Shown here piece by piece: positions 25,019 to 35,706 of a stretch of 64,000 bases of DNA; positions within the stretch are counted from its first letter, which is position 1, and each line of letters begins with the position of its first letter. The DNA is taken from the NCBI RefSeq assembly GCF_046630445.1, contig NC_092340.1, positions 15,726,001 to 15,790,000 of the forward strand, given 5' to 3'. Source of the stretch: Rutidosis leptorrhynchoides (Eukaryota > Streptophyta > Magnoliopsida > Asterales > Asteraceae). The translations under genes and the position numbers were made by a program. Under the pieces are notes generated by a model. The model did no database searches. It worked only from the letters and a program-made list of their open reading frames with translations, and was not told the origin of the DNA.

Positions 25019-25884
25019 CCACCTGGCGACAGATTCCTGCTTTTTCTGATTTAAGTTAAATGAGGGGCTTTTTGGTCATTTCACTTAGGGACGGATCTCA
25101 GGCCATATCAGCTGGTTTGGATCCAATTTTGGATCATATTTCACATCCACAAACACTCTCAACTATCTTAGAGAGATAGAGAGAGATTTCAAGAGAGAGA
25201 TTTGGGGTTTTGAAGAAGAAGAAGCTTGAATCGATCAAAAGCTCAAGTGTTAAAGGTGTTCATCTCGTTCCTAGCTACGTTTTGGTTATTGTGGTAAATT
25301 CTAACTCCGAATTTCAATGTTTGATTTGATACTCAAAGTTAGGGTTTGAACTTGAATTGTAGAGAAACCCATTTAAACTCTTGAAGTGAGTCCATTGATG
25401 CTTCTAATCGGGTTTATTGTTGTTGTTGGCAGGTTTTGGGTTAGTTGATGACTTAGCCATGATTAGGGCTTTAATTTAGGTGTAATCACTATGATTAGTG
25501 ATTTTGTTGTTGAAAGAACCTAAATGGGTGTTATTGGAAGCTTGATTTTGAATTGGGTCAAAATTAGGTTTTAGATGTCATCTTGGGCAAGATAGGTGTT
25601 TAACACTTATGATTGGGTTTGATTGGCGTTATTAGAACCATTATCACTCTAGTCAGTGATTATTGGTGAGTTTGCACTTTGGTTGGGCTTAGAAGTACAA
25701 TTGGGTCAAGATTTGCACTAGGTGTCAATATGGGTTGGTTTGTAATCCACCCTAATTGTGATGCTCGTTATTATGATAATGGAATAGGTACGTTTCATTG
25801 GCGGAGCAACGAATTTGGCTTGCTTTCATCGAAATTTCAAGGTGAGTGGAATAATTATACATGTATGTATATAATTTATTTGCT

Positions 25885-25992
25885 TGTGCACAATAGTCGG
25901 ATTTTGGTGCACATCGATGTGACGATAGCCATTTGGATACCTTTGGGAATAGTGTCACCATAGCCGGATTTTGTGTGATAACATGCGACTTG

Positions 25993-26063
<71 letters not shown>

Positions 26064-26360
26064 CATACATATTATTATTTGATAATTGTGCACATAGCCG
26101 TTTTGTGCACATGGTTGTGAGTAATATCCGCTATAAGTGATGCCATAGCCGTTTTGGAACACTTTGGGGGAATACCATAGCCGTTTTGGGATACCTCGGG
26201 GTTAGCATACCATAGCCGTTTTGGGCGCTAACCGAATAGTCGGTTCTTACTCACACGATTTGCTAAGTGATGCCATAGCCGTTTTGGAACACTTGGGGGG
26301 TGATGCCATAACCGTTTTGGAACACCTCGGGGGTTAGCATACCATAGCCATTTTGAGAGC
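25885..26360. repeat. hairpin array with constant TAGCCGTTT loop in LTR
   Basis: About a dozen copies. Clear ones: TGTGCAC/GTGCACA at 25885 and 26087, AAGTG..CCA/TGG..CACTT at 26135 and 26265, GGTTAGC..CCA/TGG..GCTAACC at 26200, GGTG..CCA/TGG..CACC at 26299, GTTAGC/GCTAAC at 26333. A split outer pair, GTGAGTA (26118) with TACTCAC (26248), encloses three of them. Confidence 0.8.
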
Positions 26361-27161
26361 TAACGGTTGTTATGAACACCGATGATTTGTTCGCGAGGTC
26401 ATTCCCTTGCGATCTTGGTTAACCATGGTTTATAAATTGTTGATGATAACATTTAATTATTATTATGATTATTATGCTAATGATGTCGCTAGTTGTACGA
26501 TTTTGACGATACTAGCTTTTGTTACGAGATGATATGCGAAAATATGCTAAGGTTTACGCTAGTTGTACGAATGATGTTACTAGCTTGTGTGAATTGATAT
26601 ACGAGGTAATTATGGTGCGATTGATGTTACTATCTTTTTCGCTTGATATACGAGATTATTGTGGTAAGATTGATGCTAGTCACTTAGACATTGACATATG
26701 GGTTTATCTCGTGGTTTGGGTGAGGGAGTGCAAGTAGATAAATTATATATGTATGTGTGTAACTATTGCACTCACTAAGCTTTAGCTTACCCTCTCGTTG
26801 TTTACTTTTTTTTATATAGATTCTCACGGAGGCGGTGGCTCGGGTAAGCATGGGAACTAGTGGACTCGCATAGGTGCTTTAGAAGACGTGCTTTTGGATT
26901 GATTAGGATTGGGTAGCGTATCCCCATTCGCCATGCTCGGTCTTTATTTTGTGTTAAAATCATGTGGTCGAAAAGTGTATTTTGTACTAGATGGTAAATT
27001 GGGCCGATGTGGGCCCGGGGTCATAAAACTTGTTTTATTATGAAAACGTGTTAGTTTTACTTATTATAATGTGTTGTGAAAACCAGTTCGTCTAAATGTG
27101 TCGGGAAGTGGAAGATCTTTAAGCGAAAAATGGAAAATCCGGACAGAAGCTGTTGGGGTCT

Positions 27162-27199
27162 GTGCGCGCCGCGCACAATAAGGGTCGCGCGCCGCGCAC
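27162..27199. repeat. GC-rich palindrome pair near LTR end
   Basis: GTGCGCGCCGCGCAC followed by TCGCGCGCCGCGCA, with the same linker pattern (ACAATAAGGG against ACAATTAGGG) as the pair at 24980. Confidence 0.85.
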
Positions 27200-27266
27200 C
27201 CTTCTGTTAAAAAAAAATAAAAATTTGCTGCGTATTCGGTTGGATAACGTGTTGGGTCGTTACAAG

Positions 27267-27278
27267 TGGTATCAGAGC
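27267..27278 (+). promoter_or_regulatory. primer binding site, tRNA-iMet
   Basis: Perfect TGGTATCAGAGC, two bases after the LTR end TTACA. Confidence 0.9.
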
Positions 27279-27655
27279 ATGATCTAAGGGATTTAGGTGA
27301 CTTGAGATTGGTGCATATACTTAGACTTTTGTGTGTGCTTAATTGTTGCGGGACTTGTAGGATTACGGGTCGGAATGGAAATTTGGTTAGTGTCCTAGTT
27401 ATAGGGGACTAACGTTTATATTAATGTGCGGATATTATTAATATATTTTGTGTTTGTGTTGGTTTATATCATCGAGCAAAGCAGTCGTGGTACTAACTAG
27501 TGGATACGGCGTGTACGCGTAATAATGACTAGCTACCATTTTTACGGGTGCAAGTCGTATTTGACAAGTGATGTAAGACGATTGCCGAGCAAGATGGGTC
27601 GGGATTGTACGTATGATTGTACTCGTTCGTTGCTTAATCGATTGCATTCTTTAGA
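27279..27655 (+). other. leader of the plus-strand gypsy element
   Basis: Untranslated DNA between the primer site and the gag fragment. I see no ORF or motif worth naming. Confidence 0.5.
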
Positions 27656-27823
27656 ATGAAGACGGAAGATGGATGCGGAACGAGTGAGCCTATTCATGAG
27701 AGGAAGGATGAGTTAACGTTAAGGATTAAGGCCATGTTTGAGCAATATGTCTCGGTTTTCACCGAGAAAGTTAGGGAAGTAACCAAGGAGTTGATTGAAG
27801 GACGAATGACGGGAATGGTCTGA
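27656..27823 (+). pseudogene. gag N-terminal fragment, 55 residues
   Basis: ATG at 27656 opens a short frame with IHERKDELTLRIKAMFEQYV and VREVTKELIEGRMTGM, ending at TGA 27821-27823. The charged helical N-terminus and its place after the primer site fit gypsy gag. Nothing gag-like follows, so the element is truncated here. Confidence 0.45.
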
Positions 27824-29364
27824 GACCAAGTGGTTGAAAGCTTTTGTAGATACTGTTTTTAGGAGAAGACGGGCATGGCGATGTTATGCTTGACAGAGTT
27901 TAACTTTGATGGAGTCTTTTATCATATGAATTGTGTTCTTTTGTAAACAGAATGTAATTACGTCTTTTCCGGTTAATTATGTACTTTATTTTAATGACAC
28001 GTGACATCGGTTTGTACAAACGTTGATTACCAACTATACCGTATTTAATTAATATAAAGCTTCCGCCATGTAAAAAAAAAAAATTTAGCGGTGTCTCATA
28101 AAGCACGGGCTCATGCCCCGCTTCGTTTGAATTTTTGACATAATAGATTTAGTTTGTACTAATAACATATAGAATTAGAGATGTATTTAAACTATTATTC
28201 TTAACGATTAACGATCGGTTTTACAAAAACTTTTTAGGGGCTCACGTGCAGTGCTTTATCGATTACTTGTTAATTGAAGTTAAAATGAATCTAATAGACG
28301 GGCTTACAATCTATGTGTTATTATTTAATATTAATGTTTTCAATACAAATGTTATTAGTAATAAAGGGTTTTTTGTTGTAATTATTATATATATTTAATA
28401 AATATTAATATTAGCATTATCGATTACTAATTTACACAAATGTCGTACAACGCACGGGCTCATAACTAGTTAGAGATATTAGAGATAACTTCGGGACCAA
28501 GTAACTATTTATACTTGGAGAGCAAATTAGAATAAAATATTGTCGATATAGTTTCCATATTTGTTATACTTTATCTTATTCTTTAAGTCATGTATTGTAC
28601 TACAGATATTAATGAAATCAACTACATAAGGGTTTTTTTAACGGCGATATCGACATTAAATGCTCTCATTTATCACATACTGTGTAAAATTATTTTCTAA
28701 TAGACTGTAACCATGCTGCTTTTATAAAACGGCACTTTTGTTTTATATGTTATGTTTTTCGACCGTTTGCTAGAGAAAGTATAATTTATGAACTTGCGTT
28801 TTTTACTTTAATGTGAGTATTTTCACTAAAGCTAAATGTCATCATTTGAATATTAACGCTGAATATGAACCAACACTTTCATCCTCATCAACTACAACCG
28901 CTATATCATTCTTTTGTTCTTCTTCTTGATCTTAGAGCAATCATCAAAGGTACTAACACCAATATTCTCATATAAATTCTTTGAATTAATGTCTTTATCA
29001 CCCCTACCCGACTTGCTGGAATTGAGGTTCCACACCGAGTGTAATACTAGATTGTCTTACCTCTTCTCGAACACGCATCAAGAAATCTTTTCGTTTGAAT
29101 TGCAACTAGTTACACCCTTAACCCACATTTGTTACGAAATCTAAAACGTTTACATCTTTAATTATATATGCTTTCGTATTGTTTGGATATAAAGAACCAG
29201 TAAGAATATTCATTCATGCTATTATAGCAATTAAAATTTTCTCCTTTTATTATTATTCAAAAATTTTGAACAGACTATATTCATAATTAAAAACTAAAAG
29301 AAAGAGTATCGAGTACCGACCGTGTTTAGGTTCGTCAAAAGAAAATCCTAGACATTGTACTGTA
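27824..29364. other. AT-rich intergenic DNA, possible Helitron end
   Basis: No gene supported. At 28095-28110 and 28449-28470 the phrase GCACGGGCTCAT recurs, the second followed by AACTAGTT. This resembles the CTAG-type 3' end of plant Helitrons, but I see no firm 5' end or terminal hairpin. The short plus frame at 28914-29144 has no recognisable content. Confidence 0.3.
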
Positions 29365-29367
29365 TTA

Positions 29368-30818
29368 GACCATTTCCAACCCTGACTGTAACGTCACAGT
29401 CAGTTTTGGCACTTTTTGGCTCTGACTGTGTAGTGTCAGTTTCTGACATTTTTTAACCCCAAATGTCAGTTTTCAGTGTCATTTTCAATAGGGTCCACCA
29501 GTTTTTTATTTTACATTTTTAATATATTTTAATACATTATTTAATATAACTAATAATAAGATATTCATTAATAATAAAAACAAAAACAAACTATTAAATA
29601 AAATAAGTAATACAAAAAACATTACAATCTAAAATAATAATAAAATTAAAGATTACATAATTAAAGACAAATCCGTAGGTCGAAATGACCTTAAAAGATT
29701 TCAAATATGCTCGGTTAAATCTTCAGTGAGTTGGTCACCGTCATATCCCTTATTTCTCTTGTGACAATGTCTTGATCACATCTTCTATTCCTTACTCGTT
29801 GAGCACGATTTGCCCTTCTCAAATTATAAATATTTCTTCCCATTTACATAGCGCAAATCATTTTCTTCTAAAATCATATTATGTAAAATGAGACAAAATT
29901 TCATTACTCTTCGCATCTTGTTTACTTTCAAAGTCCGTGAAGATTGACTTAAAATATGAAATCGTCATTGAAGAACACCAAATGACCTCTTTATACCCTT
30001 GAATTCATGCTTCTCCTTGTGTGCACTATATAATCGTGCAACATCGGTTGCTGTGGGAGATCTCATGTATCGAATTTATATAAATCAATATTACATTTAC
30101 AAAAGTTGTCTAAACATAATACTGATGTTTGCTCACTCATATGTAAATATTCATCGAGAGCATCAGGGCTCAATCCATAAGCCAATGACGTATAGCCGAA
30201 GTACACTTTTGTAAAGTAGTAAATGACTGCCTACCAAGTGCATCATTTCTTTCTCTAAAAAAAATTAAAATGTTCAGGAATATAATTACCATTAAATGTA
30301 GTTACACCTTGCGCTATACGGAGAACTAAATTTATGCGCATTCGAAACCGCCTTTTAAATTTCTTAGCCGGAAAAACTGGTACATTAGCAAAGTAATCGT
30401 TCCACAATGGTTGCGCTGCTGACTCTCGATCTCTCGGAATGTATCCGCGAACTCTAGGAATACGAGGAACAGATTCGACTTCGGAATTGGAAGCTAGTAA
30501 ATATGATGACATAATTATTTTGAGTAAAATGTATAAATATTGAGAGAAAGTTGATGTTTTTGTTGTGTAAAAATGAATAAGAAGTGTTGTATTTATAATT
30601 GAATAAAAAAAAGGCAAAAACGACTAGAATGTCGTTGGACAACAGCTAGTACACGTGGACCAATCAAAAACCGACACGAGCAACTGACCTTTTTTCGATG
30701 CATTCCCAACTGACGCCCCCTTTCGACGAAAACTAACGCCGCGTTAACGGCCGTCAGTTTCGTCAGTTAATGCCAACAGAAACTGATGGTCCAAACTGAC
30801 GGAGGGTTGGAAGTGGTC
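29368..30818. mobile_element. PIF/Harbinger DNA transposon, decayed
   Basis: Terminal inverted repeats GACCATTTCCAACCCT (29368) and, on the other strand, GACCACTTCCAACCCT (ending 30818) are flanked by TTA on both sides (29365-29367 and 30819-30821). TTA is the usual 3-base duplication of this superfamily. It encloses remnants of a minus-strand transposase and long AT-rich filler. Confidence 0.85.
29700..30512 (-). pseudogene. ALP1/HARBI1-like PIF/Harbinger transposase, broken
   Basis: The minus strand from ATG 30512 reads PLWNDYFANVPVFPAKKFKR and RFRMRINLVLRI, the usual start of plant ALP1/HARBI1-like DDE (DDE_Tnp_4) proteins. After a T run near 30255 the frame shifts and the expected LQKCTSAIR segment follows. 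The catalytic middle is largely deleted. Near 29960 come GIKRSFGVLQ and HNMILEEND, as at the C-terminus of the family, again across several stops. It cannot make an active transposase. Confidence 0.7.
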
Positions 30819-30821
30819 TTA

Positions 30822-31190
30822 GTTTGTATCATATCGTTAATCATTAATTAGATTAATATTGTTACGACAAGTGGCAACTATGTTATCCTTAGATTTTTCA
30901 TATACAAATAAGTGTAGTCCAACGTAATATATGAGGATCAATTAAAAGTTAATTTATTTGGTTTCGATTTTAACTTAAAATTTTTGGAACACAACGTAAG
31001 CCATGACGGTTAAAAAGGACAAAACTAAATAAAAATGTTAATATGATAAAAAGTAAAAGAAACTTAAATGTAATATGAATTGAATCGGTTCATTGTCTAT
31101 CCATATCTACCCAAAGCTTGCAAAAATACATATCCAAATAACCTTTTGACAAACATCCGTACATCAAATTATTGGTGACAGATAGGCAAT
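30822..31190. other. upstream intergenic DNA of the WRKY gene
   Basis: AT-rich; nothing beyond short palindromic or TA-rich words. Confidence 0.4.
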
Positions 31191-31194
31191 ATGA

Positions 31195-31226
31195 TGACGT
31201 GTGCGAAACCCTTGAAGATGACGTCA
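31195..31226 (+). promoter_or_regulatory. paired TGACG motifs (TGA-bZIP type) upstream of WRKY
   Basis: TGACGT at 31195-31200 and the palindrome TGACGTCA at 31219-31226, about 140-165 bases before the TATA box. TGACG is the core of as-1 type elements bound by TGA bZIP factors, which act with NPR1 in salicylic acid responses. The spacing is wider than in classic as-1. Confidence 0.5.
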
Positions 31227-31360
31227 TACACTGTTTTTTTGATTTTTTCTAAATTGAGGAAATTTCCTAGAACTTATTCACATGCTTCCTTGCACCTTGC
31301 TTTTTCTCATAAAAATACCCAACACTTGTCACTCTAAATTAAATTATAAATATTTGTAAC

Positions 31361-31376
31361 TATATATATATATAAA
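31361..31376 (+). promoter_or_regulatory. TATA box of the WRKY gene
   Basis: TATATATATATATAAAC-type run about 105-120 bases before the start codon; transcription would begin near 31395-31410. Confidence 0.6.
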
Positions 31377-31480
31377 CATGTATATAGCTCACAACTTCAC
31401 TTTACACTGAACCCCATATCCATTATTTTACATACAACACATTTTAAACATCATCTCACTTTTTTAGGTTATATCTGAAA

Positions 31481-33298
31481 ATGGAACAAAAACAAATGAA
31501 CTTGATTGAAACCCTAATTAAAGGAAGAGATTCTGCACAAAAGTTGCAGAATTTACGTCGCCAGAAAGTTAATCTTGATGGATCGGGTTCCATTGAAGAT
31601 CTTTTGATGGATATACTCGGGTCTTTTTCCGGTGGCCTTTCCATGTTGAGTTCTTGTGATTCCGACGAGATTTTTGGGTTTCCGGCGAGTACCGTTGACT
31701 TAGTACCAAAAGTAGATGGCGGTAAGAAACCGGCACCGGGTGTCAAAGAACGGAGAGGATGTTACAAGAGAAGGTATATATTTATAATGTTACATTTATA
31801 AAATTATGTAGTTGGGAATATGTAAGTAGTGTGATTTACATAGCAAGAATATATTAACATATATGTTTTGTTTTGATTGTATTTTTGTAGAAGGACAGCA
31901 GATTCAAGGGTTAAGATCAGAAGTACAATTCAAGATGCATATCAATGGAGAAAGTATGGACAAAAGGAGATACTTAACTCTAAATACCCAAGGTCCTACT
32001 CATATTGTGCATATCGATCTTATACATCTAATATCTACAATATCTAATGGTGTAAATGAGCCGAGCTACTCGAGCTCGACTCGTTCAAAGCCGGATTTGA
32101 GCTGAGCCTAAATGAGCTTGAACTCGAGTTTGAATTTATTTAAAGCTTGTTTAGTAAACGAGCCCGAACTCGAGCTTGATATCTGGAGCTCCAACAAACT
32201 CGTGAGCCTAAACCAGCTTTTCAATTATATACACAAATACTTTTTTAATAATTTTATATATAATTATAAAATAGTTACTATTATATCAATAATTTTTAAA
32301 ATAATTATAGTAATAGTAAATCTTATTATATGTAGATAAAAATTACTACATTAATTGAAATAATTATAGTAAATCTTATTACTAATTGAACAATCACAAA
32401 ATAGCAATCATGGTTCAAACATAGCTAGCCTCATATTTTGAGGTATTCAAGGTCAGAACAATCACCGGTTAACTCGGTTAGATTTATTTTTACAACATGT
32501 AATTACTAGTGTAACATTTGTTTATATATTTGAATAAAGTATATATGTATTCTGGGTCGGAACAGTCACAAAGTCACGTACAGGAGAATTCGTTTAGGTT
32601 TAATTTTAGAGCATATAATAATAATTACCATTGTAACATTCTTACTTTTGGGTTAAACCATATAAATCTGAATAAAAATATTTATTTTCTCTTGTCACAA
32701 GAGGTTTTAGGTTCAAACACCTCAAGGTCGTAACCGTCATATGATAAACTTATCCGTTTATAAAATCTAATGATTCATTTTACAACATATATATAACTAA
32801 CTTTTTTTCTTTTTGGGTTTAATTTGCAGATGCTACTTTAGGTGCACCCACAAATCTGTTCACGGGTGTAAAGCACTTAAGCAAGTTCAGCAATTAGAAG
32901 ATGACCCAAACATGTTCCACATCACATATTTTGGCTATCACACTTGTCCTAGTCCAAATTCTTTCTCACAACATGGAATTGTCCTTGATTTCGAAGAATC
33001 CAAAAACCATCAAAATTTCTCAAACAACCCTTCAACTATTACAAATGTCAATATTGATCCTTTAGTAAAACAAGAAGTTGATTCCAAAGCCCAAAGTACC
33101 GATAATATGTCTGATAATATTTCAACTGCCAATGATGACTACTCATCACATGCTAATTTCGTATGGGATATTAATGATCATGAAATATTAATGGATTTTG
33201 ACCATGAGGGTTCATGTGAATCCACTATGAATTTTTTCAACAATGGTGATGATGATTTGCTAACCGGCATGCGTCTTCTTGATGAAGGGTTTCTCTAA
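31481..33298 (+). CDS. WRKY: group III WRKY transcription factor (WRKY70/54-like), three exons
   Basis: A nuclear DNA-binding protein that recognises W-boxes (TTGAC). Exons 31481-31773, 31891-31992 and 32830-33298 join in frame (864 bases, 287 residues), with GT-AG borders at both introns. WRKYGQK is at residues 117-123. The zinc ligands Cys137, Cys145, His169 and Cys171 give C-X7-C-X23-H-X-C, the group III signature. The second intron splits the Arg of KYPR, the position conserved in plant WRKY genes. The N-terminus has LIETLIKGRDSAQKLQNL (helix, group III type) and RRGCYKRR just before the domain. The C-terminus is acidic and Asn/Asp-rich, as in activation regions. QKEILNSKYPRCYFRCTH favours WRKY70/54 relatives, which act in salicylic acid defence signalling; orthology is inferred. 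All key residues are present. Confidence 0.9.
32045..32225. repeat. GAGCTCGA-rich transposon relic in WRKY intron 2
   Basis: Words such as GAGCCGAGCTACTCGAGCTC and ACTCGAGCTTG cluster inside the intron. This composition is familiar from small plant DNA-element relics, but I see no clear ends. Confidence 0.4.
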
Positions 33299-33589
33299 GT
33301 TAAGTTATGGATCTCATGGGTTGTAGATTTTTCAGAAGGATAAGGTTATTGTATATATGTCGAATTTGAGATAAGTTAGAAGCTATCGTCGTTAAAACAA
33401 TATGTTTGTAAATATGTACGTGTATTCAATGTAATAAGACCTGGCCTAGCTACTTTTTAGATTTTGAATTGCGACTTTATGGAATAGATCTCATTTTTAT
33501 GAAATGTGTCATGAAATACTCCGTAACTTATTATATATTCCGTTCGTTCCAATCATACAGACATACAGTAAATACATATAAATATATAA
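33299..33589 (+). other. 3' flank of the WRKY gene
   Basis: Untranslated and downstream DNA. AATGTAATAAGA near 33428-33439 could be a poly(A) signal. Confidence 0.35.
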
Positions 33590-33812
33590 ATATGTACTCA
33601 AATACGGATCCAATGAAGCACACCACCCGGGTTCAATTCCTGGCTATGCCAAATTGTTCAAAAAGAGGGTGTGACTAGAGGATGCGCATAATGCGCAATT
33701 CACCCGGTACCAGGTCTCGCGCTCGGGAGGGTTGATTACCCGAAGTTTTACCTTCTATGCGGGGAGCCAATGTGCTCCTTTATATGAGAGTTCCCTAAAA
33801 AAAAAAAAAACT
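33590..33812 (+). mobile_element. tRNA-derived SINE
   Basis: A polymerase III B-box-like word, GGTTCAATTCC (33630-33640), is followed by a GC-richer body with CCCGGTACCAGG and TACCTTCTATGCGGGG, and ends in a poly(A) run (about 33799-33812). Size and structure fit a plant SINE. The left end is approximate and the A-box is unclear. Confidence 0.6.
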
Positions 33813-33883
33813 GAGTAATAACCTAGACAGACGAGAAGTATTATATTTCTAATTTTTATATAAGGAAAAAATATGTTTTATTG

Positions 33884-33964
<81 letters not shown>
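33884..33964. repeat. (TA)n microsatellite
   Basis: About 40 TA units directly against the left end of a DNA-element relic; a second run lies at its right end. Confidence 0.95.
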
Positions 33965-33968
<4 letters not shown>

Positions 33969-34711
33969 AAGGATCCTGAGAGAACTTGACTAGGGAGAGA
34001 ACCCATAGCACCATGTTATTTCACTCAAATACTCATCGTTCATCCTCAAGCCTAAATTTCAGAATCATCAATTGATGATTATAACCACAAATTGAGAACA
34101 AAACTGTGATCCTTACATGATTCCTAATACTCTTTCGATTATATCAACAACAGATTCAATGATTTTCGATCCATGCTCTTCGTTCTTCATAAATTTGAGC
34201 TGAGTAGGTCTCTAGATCAAATTGGCACGAGTTGAGGAAATGTAAAAGTGTAGATATGATCTAATTCTTATCGTGACACTATCTGCAACATTACAGATCC
34301 AAACATGAAGATTTACTTTCGAATTCGAAAAGTCAACGTTGATGTTCTTCTGGTCAACAAATTAATTGGCGAGATTCTGTTGAATTTAGATGTTATCAAC
34401 AGATGTCGAGTGTTTTTTGGATGATTTGGAGCACATTTCATGAATAAATCATACGCTGAAAACATTTAGATCATAAAATTCGATTTTATGTTCATGAGAA
34501 GCAACAGCGACTGTTCAATCTGTGTGCAGATTGAACTCAATCTGTGGCAGATTGGGTTCAATCTGTACGAAGATCGAGTTGTTGAATACACAGACTGAAT
34601 TTTTTTTATTAAAAAAAAAAATTTCAATCTGCACGCATATTGACAAAAGTCTGAAGGTCAGTTCGATGGTTCTCTTGGTTCTCTACCATCTTTAGTTCTC
34701 TGTGGATCATC

Positions 34712-34715
<4 letters not shown>
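33965..34715. mobile_element. small DNA transposon (MITE-like) between TA runs
   Basis: Left GTGAAAGGATCCTGAGAGAAC and, inverted, right GGTGATGATCCACAGAGAAC are similar ends, each next to TA repeats. The interior has CAATCTG-TGTG-CAGATTG and CAATCTG-TGG-CAGATTG stem-loops near 34514-34552. No ORF; superfamily uncertain. Confidence 0.5.

Positions 34716-34774
<59 letters not shown>
34716..34774. repeat. (TA)n microsatellite
   Basis: About 29 TA units at the right end of the small DNA element. Confidence 0.95.
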
Positions 34775-34777
<3 letters not shown>

Positions 34778-35065
34778 TACACTATAATAAATTTGCAAAT
34801 GTCTACACGTAATAATATGGTATATAATATTATACTCCGTACGTTTGATGCTACAGTTTAACTCAAGTATGAAAATGTAAACTTAATAAATAAATTAAAT
34901 ATGTTGATCCATTTATTTATAAACGTATATATGGGTTGGGACCATTAGACATATCATGTCAGTAAATAGTTCTTTATGTTAAGTGGAAAAAGCATAGAAA
35001 GCACGAGTTTGACTCACTTGGAAACAAGCAATTACATTTTAAAATATTATTAAAACTTAAGATAT

Positions 35066-35706
35066 GTCTGGCCACCGGATCTGGTGGATATCCACCCGAT
35101 CCACCCGCTTCGTGATGGATATGGATGAATCTAAATGGATATTAATACGGATATGGATGAACCTAAATGGATATGGATATGGACATGGATGAAAAATTTC
35201 ATCCATGGATATATCCATTACCACCCGAAATACATATACAAATACATAAATATAGATATATGCTTACATATTTACTATTACAAGTTCATTTATATTTTGC
35301 TTTCAGCCTTATAATGAAATAACTTTTACACATTACAATAAAACACGCATATCTAATAAAATAAACTTACAAATTTCATATTTAATTTTTCATAATCCAT
35401 GTTTTATGGTAAAATTTAACAAATTTTTTATATCTTCGACAAAGATTACACATTCTTATAGATAGAATTTAATTATATCATGTTATATTTATTTTTGCTA
35501 TACTACGTTTGTATTTTAATCGCATATTAGAAACTATCATAACATTTTTTTAATATCCATTGGATATCCATTAACCCGCTTATCCACTGGATATGGATAT
35601 GGATGGATGACCTGAAACTAAACGGATATGGATGGTCAAAAACTAAATGGATATAGATATGGATACGGCATCACCCGCTCCATATCCGATCAATTGCCAT
35701 CCCTAG
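35066..35706. mobile_element. hAT-like non-autonomous element with GGATATGGAT repeats
   Basis: The right end reads, inverted, TAGGGATGGCAATTGATCGG, a hAT-like terminus. Both subterminal regions are packed with GGATATGGAT words in opposite directions (35100-35210 and 35565-35690). No ORF. The left end and target duplication are not resolved. Confidence 0.5.

Larger units (their letters stand above)
24879..27264 (+). repeat. LTR of a plus-strand gypsy element, 2.4 kb
   Basis: The LTR starts TGTAAGACCC and ends GGGTCGTTACA, with a polypurine tract before it and a perfect tRNA-iMet primer site after it. Having both marks on one LTR means interior DNA on both sides, as in a chain of elements sharing an LTR. 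Two GC-rich palindrome pairs lie near its ends (24980-25018 and 27162-27199). A hairpin array spans 25885-26360, with a (TA)n run at 25996-26051 inside it. Confidence 0.75.

Noticed and set aside
24041..26360. CRISPR-like repeat array
   Set aside because: Repeats are short, diverged and hairpin-forming with irregular spacing, in a plant LTR; no cas genes.
33620..33650. tRNA gene
   Set aside because: A B-box-like word exists but there is no full cloverleaf; it is a SINE.
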